Assembly (NCBI RefSeq): GCF_965227365.1
Contig: NZ_OZ245754.1
Coordinates: forward strand, 806,001-870,000
Reading direction: 5' to 3'
Source of the DNA: Hwanghaeella sp965227365
GTDB taxonomy: Bacteria > Pseudomonadota > Alphaproteobacteria > UBA8366 > Aestuariispiraceae
DNA: 64,000 nucleotides
The translations under genes were made by a program, and so were the position numbers. Under the pieces are notes generated by a model, which worked only from the letters and a program-made list of their open reading frames with translations, did not search any database and was not told the DNA's origin. Shown piece after piece: positions 54,500 to 63,030 of the stretch. How positions within the stretch are numbered: position 1 is the stretch's first letter; each line of letters opens with the position of its first letter.

Positions 54500-55090
54500 T
54501 CAGGATAGGAAAGCGCCGGGTACCGGTTCTTCCCCGAGTGCTTGGCGCAGGACCGCCCAATGCATCGCCTCGTCACCGAGAATTGATGCCGAGACCCTGG
54601 ATAGTTCCCTGTCGGCGAATAGCGGCACAGCGCCGAGATAGGCGCTCACCGCGCCTTTTTCTAGACTTGCGGCAAAGCGCAGAACGTCCTGCTCCGACGT
54701 CAGTTCGTCGGTCGGGAAGTCATATTGCGATTTGGAAGAGATTGCGGACCCACCCAATTTTTCCACGGTAGCTGAAAGTGCCTCCGCATGTTCCTTGTGG
54801 TGCCCTTGAAATTGAACTGCAAGGTCGAGACTTGGCGCGCGCAGCAACCCGCTTTCGGCGCCAAGTTGATAGGCGGCGACAGCCTCCAATTCGGCACCGA
54901 GAGCGGTATTCAAAATGCGGATATCCGTTTCGACCGCCTCCGCACTGTTTGTCTGCGCTGCGGCCAGGCTGTCTTTCCCGGCCATCAGCGCTACGGTCGC
55001 ACCGGAAAGTGTCGCCGCGCCGAATGAACGGACCAGATGACGTCGGTCGATACGGCGGTCCAAGAAAGTTGAGGGGAATTCAGATTTCAT
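54500..55090 (-). CDS. Twin-arginine ferritin-like domain protein
   Basis: A 196-residue exported protein with a twin-arginine-type leader (DRRHLVRSFGAATLS, hydrophobic stretch to about residue 45). The mature part is a four-helix ferritin-like domain. Likely di-iron ligands are in GAELEAVAAYQ, HHKEHAEAL, LEKGAVSAY and GDEAMHWAVL. It may be a periplasmic oxidoreductase or iron-handling protein. It lies downstream of an ECF sigma gene and is preceded by a GGAAC-N16-CGTC promoter, so it is probably a target of that sigma factor. Confidence 0.82.
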   Translation of the reverse strand: MKSEFPSTFLDRRIDRRHLVRSFGAATLSGATVALMAGKDSLAAAQTNSAEAVETDIRILNTALGAELEAVAAYQLGAESGLLRAPSLDLAVQFQGHHKEHAEALSATVEKLGGSAISSKSQYDFPTDELTSEQDVLRFAASLEKGAVSAYLGAVPLFADRELSRVSASILGDEAMHWAVLRQALGEEPVPGAFLS

Positions 55091-55146
55091 TTCTCACTCC
55101 TGATACGGGGATGGTTCCGGCGCCGAACATCGGTTTCGTCCAGCGC

Positions 55147-55166
55147 GCCGCACCATTTTGTGCGGC
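55147..55166. other. Hairpin in the ferritin-like gene leader
   Basis: GCCGCAC (55147-55153) pairs with GTGCGGC (55160-55166) around a 6-nt loop, in the leader between the ECF-type promoter and the ferritin-like gene. It could be a leader structure or a weak terminator of the sigma gene. Confidence 0.4.
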
Positions 55167-55177
55167 TTCAGGGTGTT

Positions 55178-55202
55178 GACGATTGAAGGCCCGAAAGGTT
55201 CC
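55178..55202 (-). promoter_or_regulatory. ECF-type promoter for the ferritin-like gene
   Basis: On the minus strand, GGAAC is followed after exactly 16 nt by CGTC, the usual alphaproteobacterial ECF/EcfG-type layout (GGAAC-N16/17-CGTT-like). It lies 88 bp before the ferritin-like start and downstream of the sigma gene. It is the clearest promoter in this locus. Confidence 0.6.
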
Positions 55203-55227
55203 CGGGGGCGGCTAGTTCCGCGTGCCC

Positions 55228-55980
55228 CTAATTATGTTGTCCGATCCTTCGTTGCTGTTGGTTGTGCGGTTTGACGCGCTCCAGTCTCTGCAAGACCGAT
55301 GCGACAATTCGGTCGCATCGCGCGCCCGCAATCTGGAATGCAACTGGCAGGAGGGGATCAACCGCGCTGCCGAGATGTTCCTGCATCAAGCGCCGCGCGC
55401 GGTGGAGCCGGGTTTTCACCGTCGCCTCAGGAATCGAAAGGGTATAAGCGGTGTCTTCCGTGCTGAGGCCATCGATTTCGCGCAGTATGAATACCGTCCG
55501 GAAATCCGAAGGAAGGTCGAGGACTGCGTCTTCCAACCGCTGTCGCAGTTCGGCGCTGGAAGCGAGTGTCTCAGGCGTGATCGTGTCGGGTGGAAGTGAC
55601 TGGTCGCCACGCGAGAAGGCTGTATTTTGATCCAGGGGAAGGGAGCCGTCCGTCTCCAGTGAGACGGTTGCCCGATGTTTGCGAAGACGACCGAGTGCTT
55701 CATTCATGGCTATCCTGGACAGCCAAGCCAGAATTGAGTTGGGGCCGTGAAAGCTGCTCATCTTGGCATACGCCTTTACATAGGTTTCCTGAACGACATC
55801 CTCGGCCTCGCTGCGGTCCCTCACGACGGAAATCGCGATGCGGTAGAGACGCTGATTGCATCGGCGCATAAGAAGCTCGAAGGCATGAGTGTCGCCTTCG
55901 ATAATACGCTTCGCTAAATCAAGGTCTGTTTCATCATTGAGCATATCGGCAGGCGCCCTTGCCGCCGGTTCCATTTTCAT
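55228..55980 (-). CDS. RNA polymerase ECF sigma factor
   Basis: A 250-residue ECF sigma factor. Region 2 (FELLMRRCNQRLYRIAISVVRDRSEAEDVVQETYVKAY) and region 4 (LPSDFRTVFILREIDGLSTEDTAYTLSIPEATVKTRLHRAR) are complete. A C-terminal extension of about 45 residues carries a lone GARCDRIV motif, as in some cytochrome/catalase-linked ECF groups. ATG 55980 is chosen because GAGG precedes it; an ATG at 56046 is an alternative. A candidate own promoter (GGAAC-N16-CATC) lies at about 56030-56055. No anti-sigma gene is adjacent. Confidence 0.88.
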   Translation of the reverse strand: MKMEPAARAPADMLNDETDLDLAKRIIEGDTHAFELLMRRCNQRLYRIAISVVRDRSEAEDVVQETYVKAYAKMSSFHGPNSILAWLSRIAMNEALGRLRKHRATVSLETDGSLPLDQNTAFSRGDQSLPPDTITPETLASSAELRQRLEDAVLDLPSDFRTVFILREIDGLSTEDTAYTLSIPEATVKTRLHRARRLMQEHLGSAVDPLLPVAFQIAGARCDRIVASVLQRLERVKPHNQQQRRIGQHN

Positions 55981-56171
55981 ATGTCTTGCCTCAGCATCCC
56001 GGGTGAACGTCGGATCCGTACTCTCCTTTAGATGCATTGGATGCAAAAAGGTTCCCGATCTCGTTTTCGAACAGGCAAACGAGGTTGGATTACTACACCA
56101 CGTTTCTGTTCCGAGCGCATCTGTGTGCCAACGGTTGAACTGGTCCGGGCTGCTTCCGGCAAGGGCTCAGA

Positions 56172-56393
56172 TCATGGTGTGACCACGCTCGGCAGCCAGA
56201 GGGCGATATCCGGAAACATGATGACGATAGCCAAGGTTATCAGTTGAAGCAGGTTTTAGACGACGATCAATGCGGTCGACCCGAATGTCAGCCAAATCAA
56301 CTGGCCGCAGGCGCCCATGGTTTGACGCAGCGCCTCGCCGAACCTTTTACAGGTGAGCTTGCCGCGCAGCCAGTCGGCCAGTAGTGCGCCGTT
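56172..56393 (-). pseudogene. Remnant of a TRAP transporter large permease gene (dctM)
   Basis: The minus strand keeps fragments of a DctM-type permease. The stretch LLADWLRGKLTCKRFGEAL, continuing to GQLIWLTFGSTALIVV, is followed in the same frame by a TAA stop (56256-56258) and then by the typical DctM C-terminus LAIVIMFPDIALWLPSVV and TGA (56172-56174). Between the two parts most of the C-terminal half is missing. It has no start and cannot make a working protein. It abuts an MttB remnant on the opposite strand. Confidence 0.7.
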
Positions 56394-56567
56394 CCCGTCT
56401 ACGAATTGCTTCGGAACAAAGAGCACATCAATCTTGAGATGTATGCGGCGGGCTGGCTCGAAGGCGGAATAGTGACCAGTTTCGAAAAATACGTCATGGA
56501 TCTTGACCATATCGGCGCGTTGCACCGTACCATGCAGGGCCTTTCGTTTGACGATAACCAAATGGCC
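56388..56567 (+). pseudogene. Remnant of an MttB-family methyltransferase gene
   Basis: The plus strand encodes about 60 residues that resemble the core of trimethylamine methyltransferase (MttB) family proteins: AVPVYELLRNKEH, then MYAAGWLEGGIVTSFEKYV and GLSFDDNQMA. Homology stops abruptly on both sides: a stop at 56382-56384 precedes it, and the sequence after NQMA is unrelated. MttB enzymes demethylate quaternary or tertiary amines. The join with the dctM fragment at about 56390 looks like the scar of a deletion or rearrangement. Confidence 0.65.
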
Positions 56568-56671
56568 CAAGACGGAAAACGGAAGCGCCAGGCGCGCGCG
56601 GTTTTTCGTGGCAAAGCAAAAGGCGGAAATGCCGGACCGCTGGTGCTGATGCCGGACGACCGGAGGAATGC

Positions 56672-56953
56672 CTACGGGTTTTGCCGCCGTCCTGCCAGAA
56701 AGGTAACGCCCGCCGGGCCCGATTTTTCGCTATGCAGGCAACCCGCCGGGAGCTTGAACTCGTCCCCGGTGCCATAGATCGTCGTCTTCCCGTCGATTGT
56801 GATGTGGAACTCCCCGGACGTGACCAGACCCCAGGCATCGAAATCATGGGTGTGATCGCCGAGCCCCTCGTTCGGGCCCAACTCGCGCGGTACGACCTTG
56901 TATCCCTCCGCCCCGACGCGCGCTTCGAATTCCGCCATGCCGGTATTCGTCAT
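56672..56953 (-). CDS. Small single-domain cupin protein
   Basis: A 93-residue cupin. The two metal-binding motifs are partly visible: G-DHTHDFDAWGLV carries a His pair and Asp/Glu-like residues, and KLPAGCLHSEKSGP a late His. The start ATG follows GGAGGATACGAG. The fold may bind a metal and a small ligand. No partner gene is obvious; it lies beside the pseudogene scar, so it could be a survivor of the lost locus. Confidence 0.8.
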   Translation of the reverse strand: MTNTGMAEFEARVGAEGYKVVPRELGPNEGLGDHTHDFDAWGLVTSGEFHITIDGKTTIYGTGDEFKLPAGCLHSEKSGPAGVTFLAGRRQNP

Positions 56954-57184
56954 CTCGTATCCTCCCGGGAATTCTGTGACTGATAATGTTCAGAATACCG
57001 CAAATGGGGTGAGGGTGTTAGATCAGAGCTTGTTCGGGTGATCGCTCACCACCAAGCTGAGCGGCATTGCGCTTAAAGTGCCTTTCGTTCGGTCGGCCGT
57101 TACAGTCCGGGGCATGTGATCTATGTATATGGCGGTGTATCGGCTGATGAATAGCCGAACCGATAAACGATGGGAGGAATAGGG

Positions 57185-57976
57185 GTGCAGGAAAAGACAC
57201 TGACGGGAAAAAAGGCCGTCGTCACCGGTGCAAGCAAAGGGATCGGCCGTGCCATCGCGGATCGGCTTGCCGCGGAAGGCTGTGATGTTTTTCTCTTGGC
57301 CCGGTCGGACGGAGCCTTGGCCGCGGCAGCCACCGAGATCGAAGCAGCGCACGGATGCGCGGCGGCCTACCATGCGGTGGACCTGAAGACCCTCTCAGGC
57401 TGTGAGGAGGCCGCGGCCGCGATCGGCGACCGTTTCGACCAGGTCGATATCCTGGTCAACTGTGCGGGCGATACCAAGGCCGGTGTGTTCCCGGATCAGC
57501 CGGATTCTGATTGGCTGGATGGGTTCGATTTGAAGTTCCATGGGGCGGTGCGCCTTACAAGGCTTCTGTGGCCGGCTCTGAAGGCAGCCAGGGGAGCCGT
57601 GGTCAATGTTGGCGGTGCGGCTGCCTATACCCCCGGGGCGGGCTTCATGGTCGGCGGGGCGGTCAATGCCGCGCTCGCCCATTTCACGAAATCCTTGTCC
57701 AAACAGGGGCTGAAGGACGATGTGAACGTCAATATCGTGCATCCCGGCATGACGGTGTCGGACCGGATGCAGATGTTGCTGGAACAGCAGGCGAAAAACG
57801 AAGGCATTTCCGTTGAGGAAGCGCGGGAACGCAATGTCAGCGGCGCCGGGATCCGCCGACTGGGGCAACCTGAGGACGTGGCGAACGCCGTTGCGTTCCT
57901 ATGCTCGCCGGCTTCGCGGCATATTCAAGGAGTTCAGATCGCCATCGACGGCGGGGCCACGGGGGGCATGCACTGA
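57185..57976 (+). CDS. SDR-fold protein lacking the catalytic tetrad
   Basis: A 263-residue short-chain dehydrogenase fold with an intact nucleotide motif (TGASKGIG near residue 14) and NCAG. At the catalytic positions, spaced 13 and 4 as usual, Ser is replaced by Gly144, Tyr by Gly157 and Lys by Asn161 (VGGAVNAAL). It therefore cannot use the standard SDR mechanism and may be a binding or differently acting protein. GTG 57185 is chosen because GGGAGG lies seven bases upstream; the ATG at 57170 would place this site inside the gene. Confidence 0.82.
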   Translation: MQEKTLTGKKAVVTGASKGIGRAIADRLAAEGCDVFLLARSDGALAAAATEIEAAHGCAAAYHAVDLKTLSGCEEAAAAIGDRFDQVDILVNCAGDTKAGVFPDQPDSDWLDGFDLKFHGAVRLTRLLWPALKAARGAVVNVGGAAAYTPGAGFMVGGAVNAALAHFTKSLSKQGLKDDVNVNIVHPGMTVSDRMQMLLEQQAKNEGISVEEARERNVSGAGIRRLGQPEDVANAVAFLCSPASRHIQGVQIAIDGGATGGMH

Positions 57977-58167
57977 GCCGCCGTCTTGGCACATGCCTGG
58001 TCGATCTCAATTTCAGCAGTAAGAGGGGGAGCAATCGGCCCCATGAGGAAAGTGATCGATTTCCGTCTGAGACCTACTATAACCTTCGGCGAACATGCGC
58101 GGCTTCGTATGTTCGGAAAACCGTTATGGCCGTGTTGATCCAACACTCTTCCCGCTAGGACATTTTC

Positions 58168-60459
58168 ATGAAGTTCCGCTTTCCGATCGTCATCATCGAT
58201 GAAGATTTCCGATCCGAAAACTCATCCGGGTCGGGTATCCGGGCAATCGCTCAAGCCATTGAAAATGAAGAGTTCGAAGTCCTCGGTGTGACCAGTTACG
58301 GCGACCTGTCGCAATTCGCGCAGCAGCAGTCACGCGCCAGCGCCTTCGTACTGTCCATCGACGACGAGGAATTCACCCCGGGGCCGGATCTCGATCCGGC
58401 GGTACTAAACCTGCGGACCTTCATCGAGGAAGTGCGTTGGAAGAACGCGGACGTGCCGATCTATATTTATGGCGAGACCAAGACCAGCCGCCATATTCCG
58501 AACGATATCCTTCGCGAACTGCACGGTTTCATCCACATGTTCGAGGATACGCCGGAATTCGTGGCACGCCATATCATTCGTGAGGCCAAGAGCTATCTGG
58601 AGGGGATCCAGCCGCCGTTCTTCAAGGCGCTGCTGGATTACGCGGAGGACGGTTCCTATTCCTGGCACTGCCCCGGACATTCCGGCGGCGTCGCTTTCCT
58701 GAAAAGCCCGATCGGGCAGATGTACCATCAGTTTTATGGCGAGAACATGCTGCGGGCCGATGTCTGCAACGCGGTGGAAGAACTCGGTCAATTACTGGAC
58801 CACAACGGCGCGATCGGTGCGTCCGAACGCAACGCGGCCCGGATCTTCAATGCCGATCACTGCTATTTCGTGACCAATGGGACGTCGACCTCGAACAAGA
58901 TGGTCTGGCATCATACGGTCGCGCCGGGCGACGTGGTCGTGGTGGATCGCAATTGTCACAAGTCGATCCTGCATTCGATCATCATGACCGGTGCGATCCC
59001 GGTATTCCTGAAACCGACACGCAACCATCACGGAATCATCGGACCGATCCCGCAATCCGAATTCGAGGTCGAGACGATCAAGGCGAAAATCCGGGCAAAC
59101 CCCTTGCTCCAAGGCGTTGACGCGGACGCGGTCAAACCCAGGATCATGACGCTGACTCAGTCCACATATGACGGGGTGCTGTACAATACGGAAACCATCA
59201 AGGGGATGCTGGACGGCTACGTCGACAACCTGCATTTCGATGAAGCTTGGCTGCCGCATGCGGCCTTCCATCCGTTCTACGGCACCTATCATGCCATGGG
59301 CCGCAAACGCGAACGGACGAAACAATCGATCACCTATGCTACGCAATCGGTCCATAAGCTGTTGGCTGGAATCAGTCAGGCGAGCCACGTGCTGGTCCAG
59401 GACTCTCAGGAAGCCAAGCTGGATCGGCACCTGTTCAACGAAGCCTATCTGATGCACACCAGCACAAGCCCCCAATACAGCATCATCGCGAGTTGTGATG
59501 TGGCCGCCGCAATGATGGAGCCGCCGGGAGGAACCGCGCTGGTGGAGGAGAGCATCGCCGAGGCGCTCAATTTCCGCCGCGCGATGCGTAAGGTCGACGA
59601 AGAATTCGGTCCGGACGAGTGGTGGTTCCAGGTCTGGGGGCCGGCCGATCTTGTCGATGAAGGCATCGGGCGGACCGTAGACTGGGTTCTGAAGAAGACG
59701 GATGCGGACGGTGTCCAGGCTTCGGATGGGGCGGATTCCTGGCATGGCTTCGGCGACATGGCGCCGGGCTTCAACATGCTGGACCCGATCAAGGCGACGA
59801 TCGTTACACCGGGTTTGAATCTCGACGGGCGGTTCGACGATTGGGGCATTCCCGCTTCCATCGTGACGAAATACCTGGCGGAACATGGGGTGGTGGTCGA
59901 AAAAACCGGCCTTTACAGCTTTTTCATCATGTTCACGATCGGCATCACCAAGGGTCGCTGGAATACGTTGCTGACCGCTCTGCAGCAGTTCAAGGACGAC
60001 TACGCGAAGAACCAGCCGATGTGGCGCAGCATGCCGGAATTCTGCGCCAAGCAACCGCGCTACGAACGAATGGGATTGCGGGACCTATGCCAGTATGTCC
60101 ATGAACTTTACGCAAAATACGGTGTGGCCGTCCTTTCCACGGATACCTATCTGAGCGACCTGACGCCGGCCATGACGCCGAGCGAGGCATTTTCCCACAT
60201 TGCCCGGCGTACAACGCAGCGGGTACCGGTCGATGCACTTGAAGGGCGTATTACGACCAGCCTCGTCACGCCCTACCCGCCGGGAATTCCTCTCTTGATC
60301 CCCGGCGAGGTGTTCAACCGTAAAATTGTGGAATACCTGCAGTTCAATCGGGATTTCGCCCGTGAATGCCCTGGCTTTGAGGTCGATATCCACGGCCTTG
60401 TGCAGGAAGTCGGGGAAGACGGTCAAATACACTACTTTGCCGATTGCGTAGCGGAGTGA
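58168..60459 (+). CDS. Orn/Lys/Arg decarboxylase, class I PLP type
   Basis: A 763-residue fold-type I PLP decarboxylase of the ornithine/lysine/arginine group. It has an N-terminal wing domain (about residues 1-130, response-regulator-like), a PLP domain with Lys397 in QSVHKLLAG and a C-terminal domain from about residue 610. The length fits the biodegradative and biosynthetic bacterial enzymes. Substrate choice among arginine, ornithine and lysine cannot be read by eye. The start ATG follows AGGA. Putrescine-catabolic genes lie about 1.3 kb away on the other strand, suggesting a polyamine theme. Confidence 0.9.
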   Translation: MKFRFPIVIIDEDFRSENSSGSGIRAIAQAIENEEFEVLGVTSYGDLSQFAQQQSRASAFVLSIDDEEFTPGPDLDPAVLNLRTFIEEVRWKNADVPIYIYGETKTSRHIPNDILRELHGFIHMFEDTPEFVARHIIREAKSYLEGIQPPFFKALLDYAEDGSYSWHCPGHSGGVAFLKSPIGQMYHQFYGENMLRADVCNAVEELGQLLDHNGAIGASERNAARIFNADHCYFVTNGTSTSNKMVWHHTVAPGDVVVVDRNCHKSILHSIIMTGAIPVFLKPTRNHHGIIGPIPQSEFEVETIKAKIRANPLLQGVDADAVKPRIMTLTQSTYDGVLYNTETIKGMLDGYVDNLHFDEAWLPHAAFHPFYGTYHAMGRKRERTKQSITYATQSVHKLLAGISQASHVLVQDSQEAKLDRHLFNEAYLMHTSTSPQYSIIASCDVAAAMMEPPGGTALVEESIAEALNFRRAMRKVDEEFGPDEWWFQVWGPADLVDEGIGRTVDWVLKKTDADGVQASDGADSWHGFGDMAPGFNMLDPIKATIVTPGLNLDGRFDDWGIPASIVTKYLAEHGVVVEKTGLYSFFIMFTIGITKGRWNTLLTALQQFKDDYAKNQPMWRSMPEFCAKQPRYERMGLRDLCQYVHELYAKYGVAVLSTDTYLSDLTPAMTPSEAFSHIARRTTQRVPVDALEGRITTSLVTPYPPGIPLLIPGEVFNRKIVEYLQFNRDFARECPGFEVDIHGLVQEVGEDGQIHYFADCVAE

Positions 60460-60606
60460 TCGGACCGGACGTTGTGACGGTGAATTTCGTAGTTCTCGAA
60501 ACCGTAAATTTCAGGCACCATAATGTTCTAAGGCTCTCTGGCCGAAGTCGAACGACGATGGACCGGGTATGCTGACCGGAGGGACGGCCCGGAAAAAATC
60601 GATAAT

Positions 60607-61701
60607 ATGGTACTCGCTACAGATAAACGACTTTTCGAACAGATGGGGATGACGGAACGCGGCATTTTGCGTCGGCTGCATTCCTTGGATTTTTCCGAAA
60701 GCAGCCGGGCGAGCCTCATCTCGGCATCCGACATGATCGGCGAGAACCTCGATCGCATCATCGGCAAGTTCTACGATGTCCAGTTATCGCAGTCGGAAAT
60801 CGCCGTCATCATCGGCGACGCGGATACCTTGGCCCGGTTGAAAACCGTTATGCGCGGTTACATCACGGACCTGTTCAGCGGCCGGTATGACGAAGAATAT
60901 GTAAACAACCGCCTGCGGATCGGGCGTGTTCACAAGCGCATAGGTGTATCGCCCAAGGCCTATATGAACTCGATGAATCTCCTGCAGGATATTCTACGCG
61001 ATGAAATCGTGCAGGCGTTCGGTGATGTCATGGCCGCTGACATTCGTGAAGCTCTTCGCAAAATCCTGCTGTTCGACACCTATCTGGTTTCGGAGAGCTA
61101 TGTCGACGCCTATCTTTTGGACATGGCGGTGGCGCGCAGCGAAGTTGAAAAATACGCCGGCGAACGGGGGATCGCGACCGAGATGCTTTCCGGGCATCTG
61201 CATGACGTCGCCACCCGTGACAGCTTGACCGGACTTGCCAACCGGGAGGCCCTGCAGGACGTCCTGCACCATGAAATCAATACGGCGCAGCGGTACAAAC
61301 TGCCGCTAAGTCTCGCCTTCATGGACCTGAACGGATTCAAGGCCGTGAACGACAGCTATGGCCATGATGAAGGGGACGCGGTCCTTCGCGATGTCAGTTC
61401 CGCTCTCTCCAGCGTCACGAGAGTCGTGGATGTTGCGGCCCGGTATGGTGGGGATGAGTTTTGTCTGGTTCTACCGCGTGCCGATCTCACGGGGGCTCGG
61501 TTGGTCATGACGCGATTGGAACAAGCCTTTCGGAAAATGGTCGGACATGACATTTCCTTCAGTTCCGGCCTTGTTCAGGTCAATCCGGAAAGCGCGATGG
61601 AAACCGATGCCTTGATCGCGATGGCCGATGAACTGATGTACGAGGCCAAGCGGCGATCGAAGTCGGAAGGCGGCTTCCAGATCGCCGAAGCCCTGACCTG
61701 A
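60607..61701 (+). CDS. Globin-coupled diguanylate cyclase
   Basis: A 364-residue oxygen-sensing diguanylate cyclase. Residues about 10-165 are a globin-sensor domain with proximal His109 in IGRVHKRIG and the typical GVSPKAYMNSM that follows. The GGDEF domain begins at about 205 with DSLTGLANR, and its active site is intact (RYGGDEF, residues 279-285). An RxxD inhibitory site (Arg272-Asp275) lies five residues before it, so product feedback is expected. The nearby heme uptake operon could supply the cofactor, but no direct link is shown. Confidence 0.93.
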   Translation: MVLATDKRLFEQMGMTERGILRRLHSLDFSESSRASLISASDMIGENLDRIIGKFYDVQLSQSEIAVIIGDADTLARLKTVMRGYITDLFSGRYDEEYVNNRLRIGRVHKRIGVSPKAYMNSMNLLQDILRDEIVQAFGDVMAADIREALRKILLFDTYLVSESYVDAYLLDMAVARSEVEKYAGERGIATEMLSGHLHDVATRDSLTGLANREALQDVLHHEINTAQRYKLPLSLAFMDLNGFKAVNDSYGHDEGDAVLRDVSSALSSVTRVVDVAARYGGDEFCLVLPRADLTGARLVMTRLEQAFRKMVGHDISFSSGLVQVNPESAMETDALIAMADELMYEAKRRSKSEGGFQIAEALT

Positions 61702-61719
61702 CCGCGGTTCCGCAAAAGG

Positions 61720-63030
61720 TCAGACGCCAATCTTGTCCCGCAAGGCATACCACCATGACCCTGCGACCGAATAAGGAACCCGGAACATTCGTCCACCGGG
61801 GAAGGGGAACCACGGGACTTTCTCGAATACGTCGAACCTGGACCGATCCCCGTCGATGGCTTCCGACAGGATTTTTCCGAAGGTATGAGAGCCTGTGACG
61901 CCGTGTCCGCTATAGCCATGTGCGAAATAGGTGTTATTGCCGATCCGGCCCATTTGCGGCACTCGGCTGAAGGAAAGCGCGAAGTTGCCGCTCCATGCAT
62001 AGTCGATCTTGGAGCCGCGCAACTGCGGGAACACCTTGATCATGTTGGGCAGCAGGCGGGCCTTGATATCGCTCGGATCGGTCCCGCCGTAAACCAGGCC
62101 GCCGCCGAACAGCAGTCGTTTGTCGGCAGACAGACGGTAGTAGTCGAGGATGTAGCGCACGTCCTCGACACAGATATCCGTCGGTATCAGCTGACGGGCC
62201 TGTTCCTCGCCCAGCGGTTCGGTCGCGATGATCTGGGTGGATACCGGCATGACCCTCGGCGTCAGCGTGGGCACGACATGGCCCAGATACGCATTGCCGC
62301 ACAATACCAGCGTATTGCAGGTGATCGACCCATAGGCTGTTTTGACGACGGGCTTTGCAGCGGCCGTGTCGACACTGACGGCAGGCGTGTGCTCATAGAT
62401 CGTCCCGCCCAGTTTCTCGAAGGCCGCGGCCTCACCCAAGGCGAGATTGAGCGGATGCATGTGCCCGCCCGAATGATCGATGACGCCGCCGACATAGACG
62501 TCGGTATCGACATGCTTTCGCAGTTGCTGCTTGTCGAGCATCTCCTGGTTTTTGATGCCGTAACCGGCCCAGAGCTTCAGGCGATCCTCCAACTCGCGCA
62601 TATGGGCGCCGGTATAGGCGGTGAATATGTTCCCGTCTTTCAAATCGCATTGGATGCCATAGGTCTTGACCCGTTCGCGAATGATTTCGCCGCCTTCCTG
62701 CACCAGACCGGCGACGAAATTCGCGGTATCCGCGCCGTAGCGCTTCTTGATCGTCTGCAAGCTGGCGTTCAGGCCGTTGACGATCTGTCCGCCGTTACGG
62801 CCGGACGCACCCCAACCGACACGGGCCGCTTCAATGATCGCGACCTTGTAGCCTTTCTCGACCAGATGCAGCCCTGTCGACAGCCCACTGTAACCGGCGC
62901 CGACAATTAGAATGTCGATGGAGATGTCGTTTTTTAACGGCGGGCGTTCCGGTGACGGGTTGGCGCTGGCTGCGTAGTAGCTGGGCGCATGGGCGGAAAC
63001 GCCGGGGCCGGCGCTATCCTGGACGTTCAT
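61720..63030 (-). CDS. puuB: FAD oxidase, gamma-glutamylputrescine oxidase-like
   Basis: A 436-residue DAO-family flavoprotein. The FAD motif GAGYSGLSTG is near residue 43 and RNGGQ near residue 77. It resembles PuuB, which oxidises gamma-glutamylputrescine to the aldehyde in the Puu pathway. The ATG at 63030 overlaps the puuA stop as TGATG, so it is translated with puuA. The N-terminal tail of about 35 residues is longer than in E. coli PuuB. Confidence 0.88.
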   Translation of the reverse strand: MNVQDSAGPGVSAHAPSYYAASANPSPERPPLKNDISIDILIVGAGYSGLSTGLHLVEKGYKVAIIEAARVGWGASGRNGGQIVNGLNASLQTIKKRYGADTANFVAGLVQEGGEIIRERVKTYGIQCDLKDGNIFTAYTGAHMRELEDRLKLWAGYGIKNQEMLDKQQLRKHVDTDVYVGGVIDHSGGHMHPLNLALGEAAAFEKLGGTIYEHTPAVSVDTAAAKPVVKTAYGSITCNTLVLCGNAYLGHVVPTLTPRVMPVSTQIIATEPLGEEQARQLIPTDICVEDVRYILDYYRLSADKRLLFGGGLVYGGTDPSDIKARLLPNMIKVFPQLRGSKIDYAWSGNFALSFSRVPQMGRIGNNTYFAHGYSGHGVTGSHTFGKILSEAIDGDRSRFDVFEKVPWFPFPGGRMFRVPYSVAGSWWYALRDKIGV

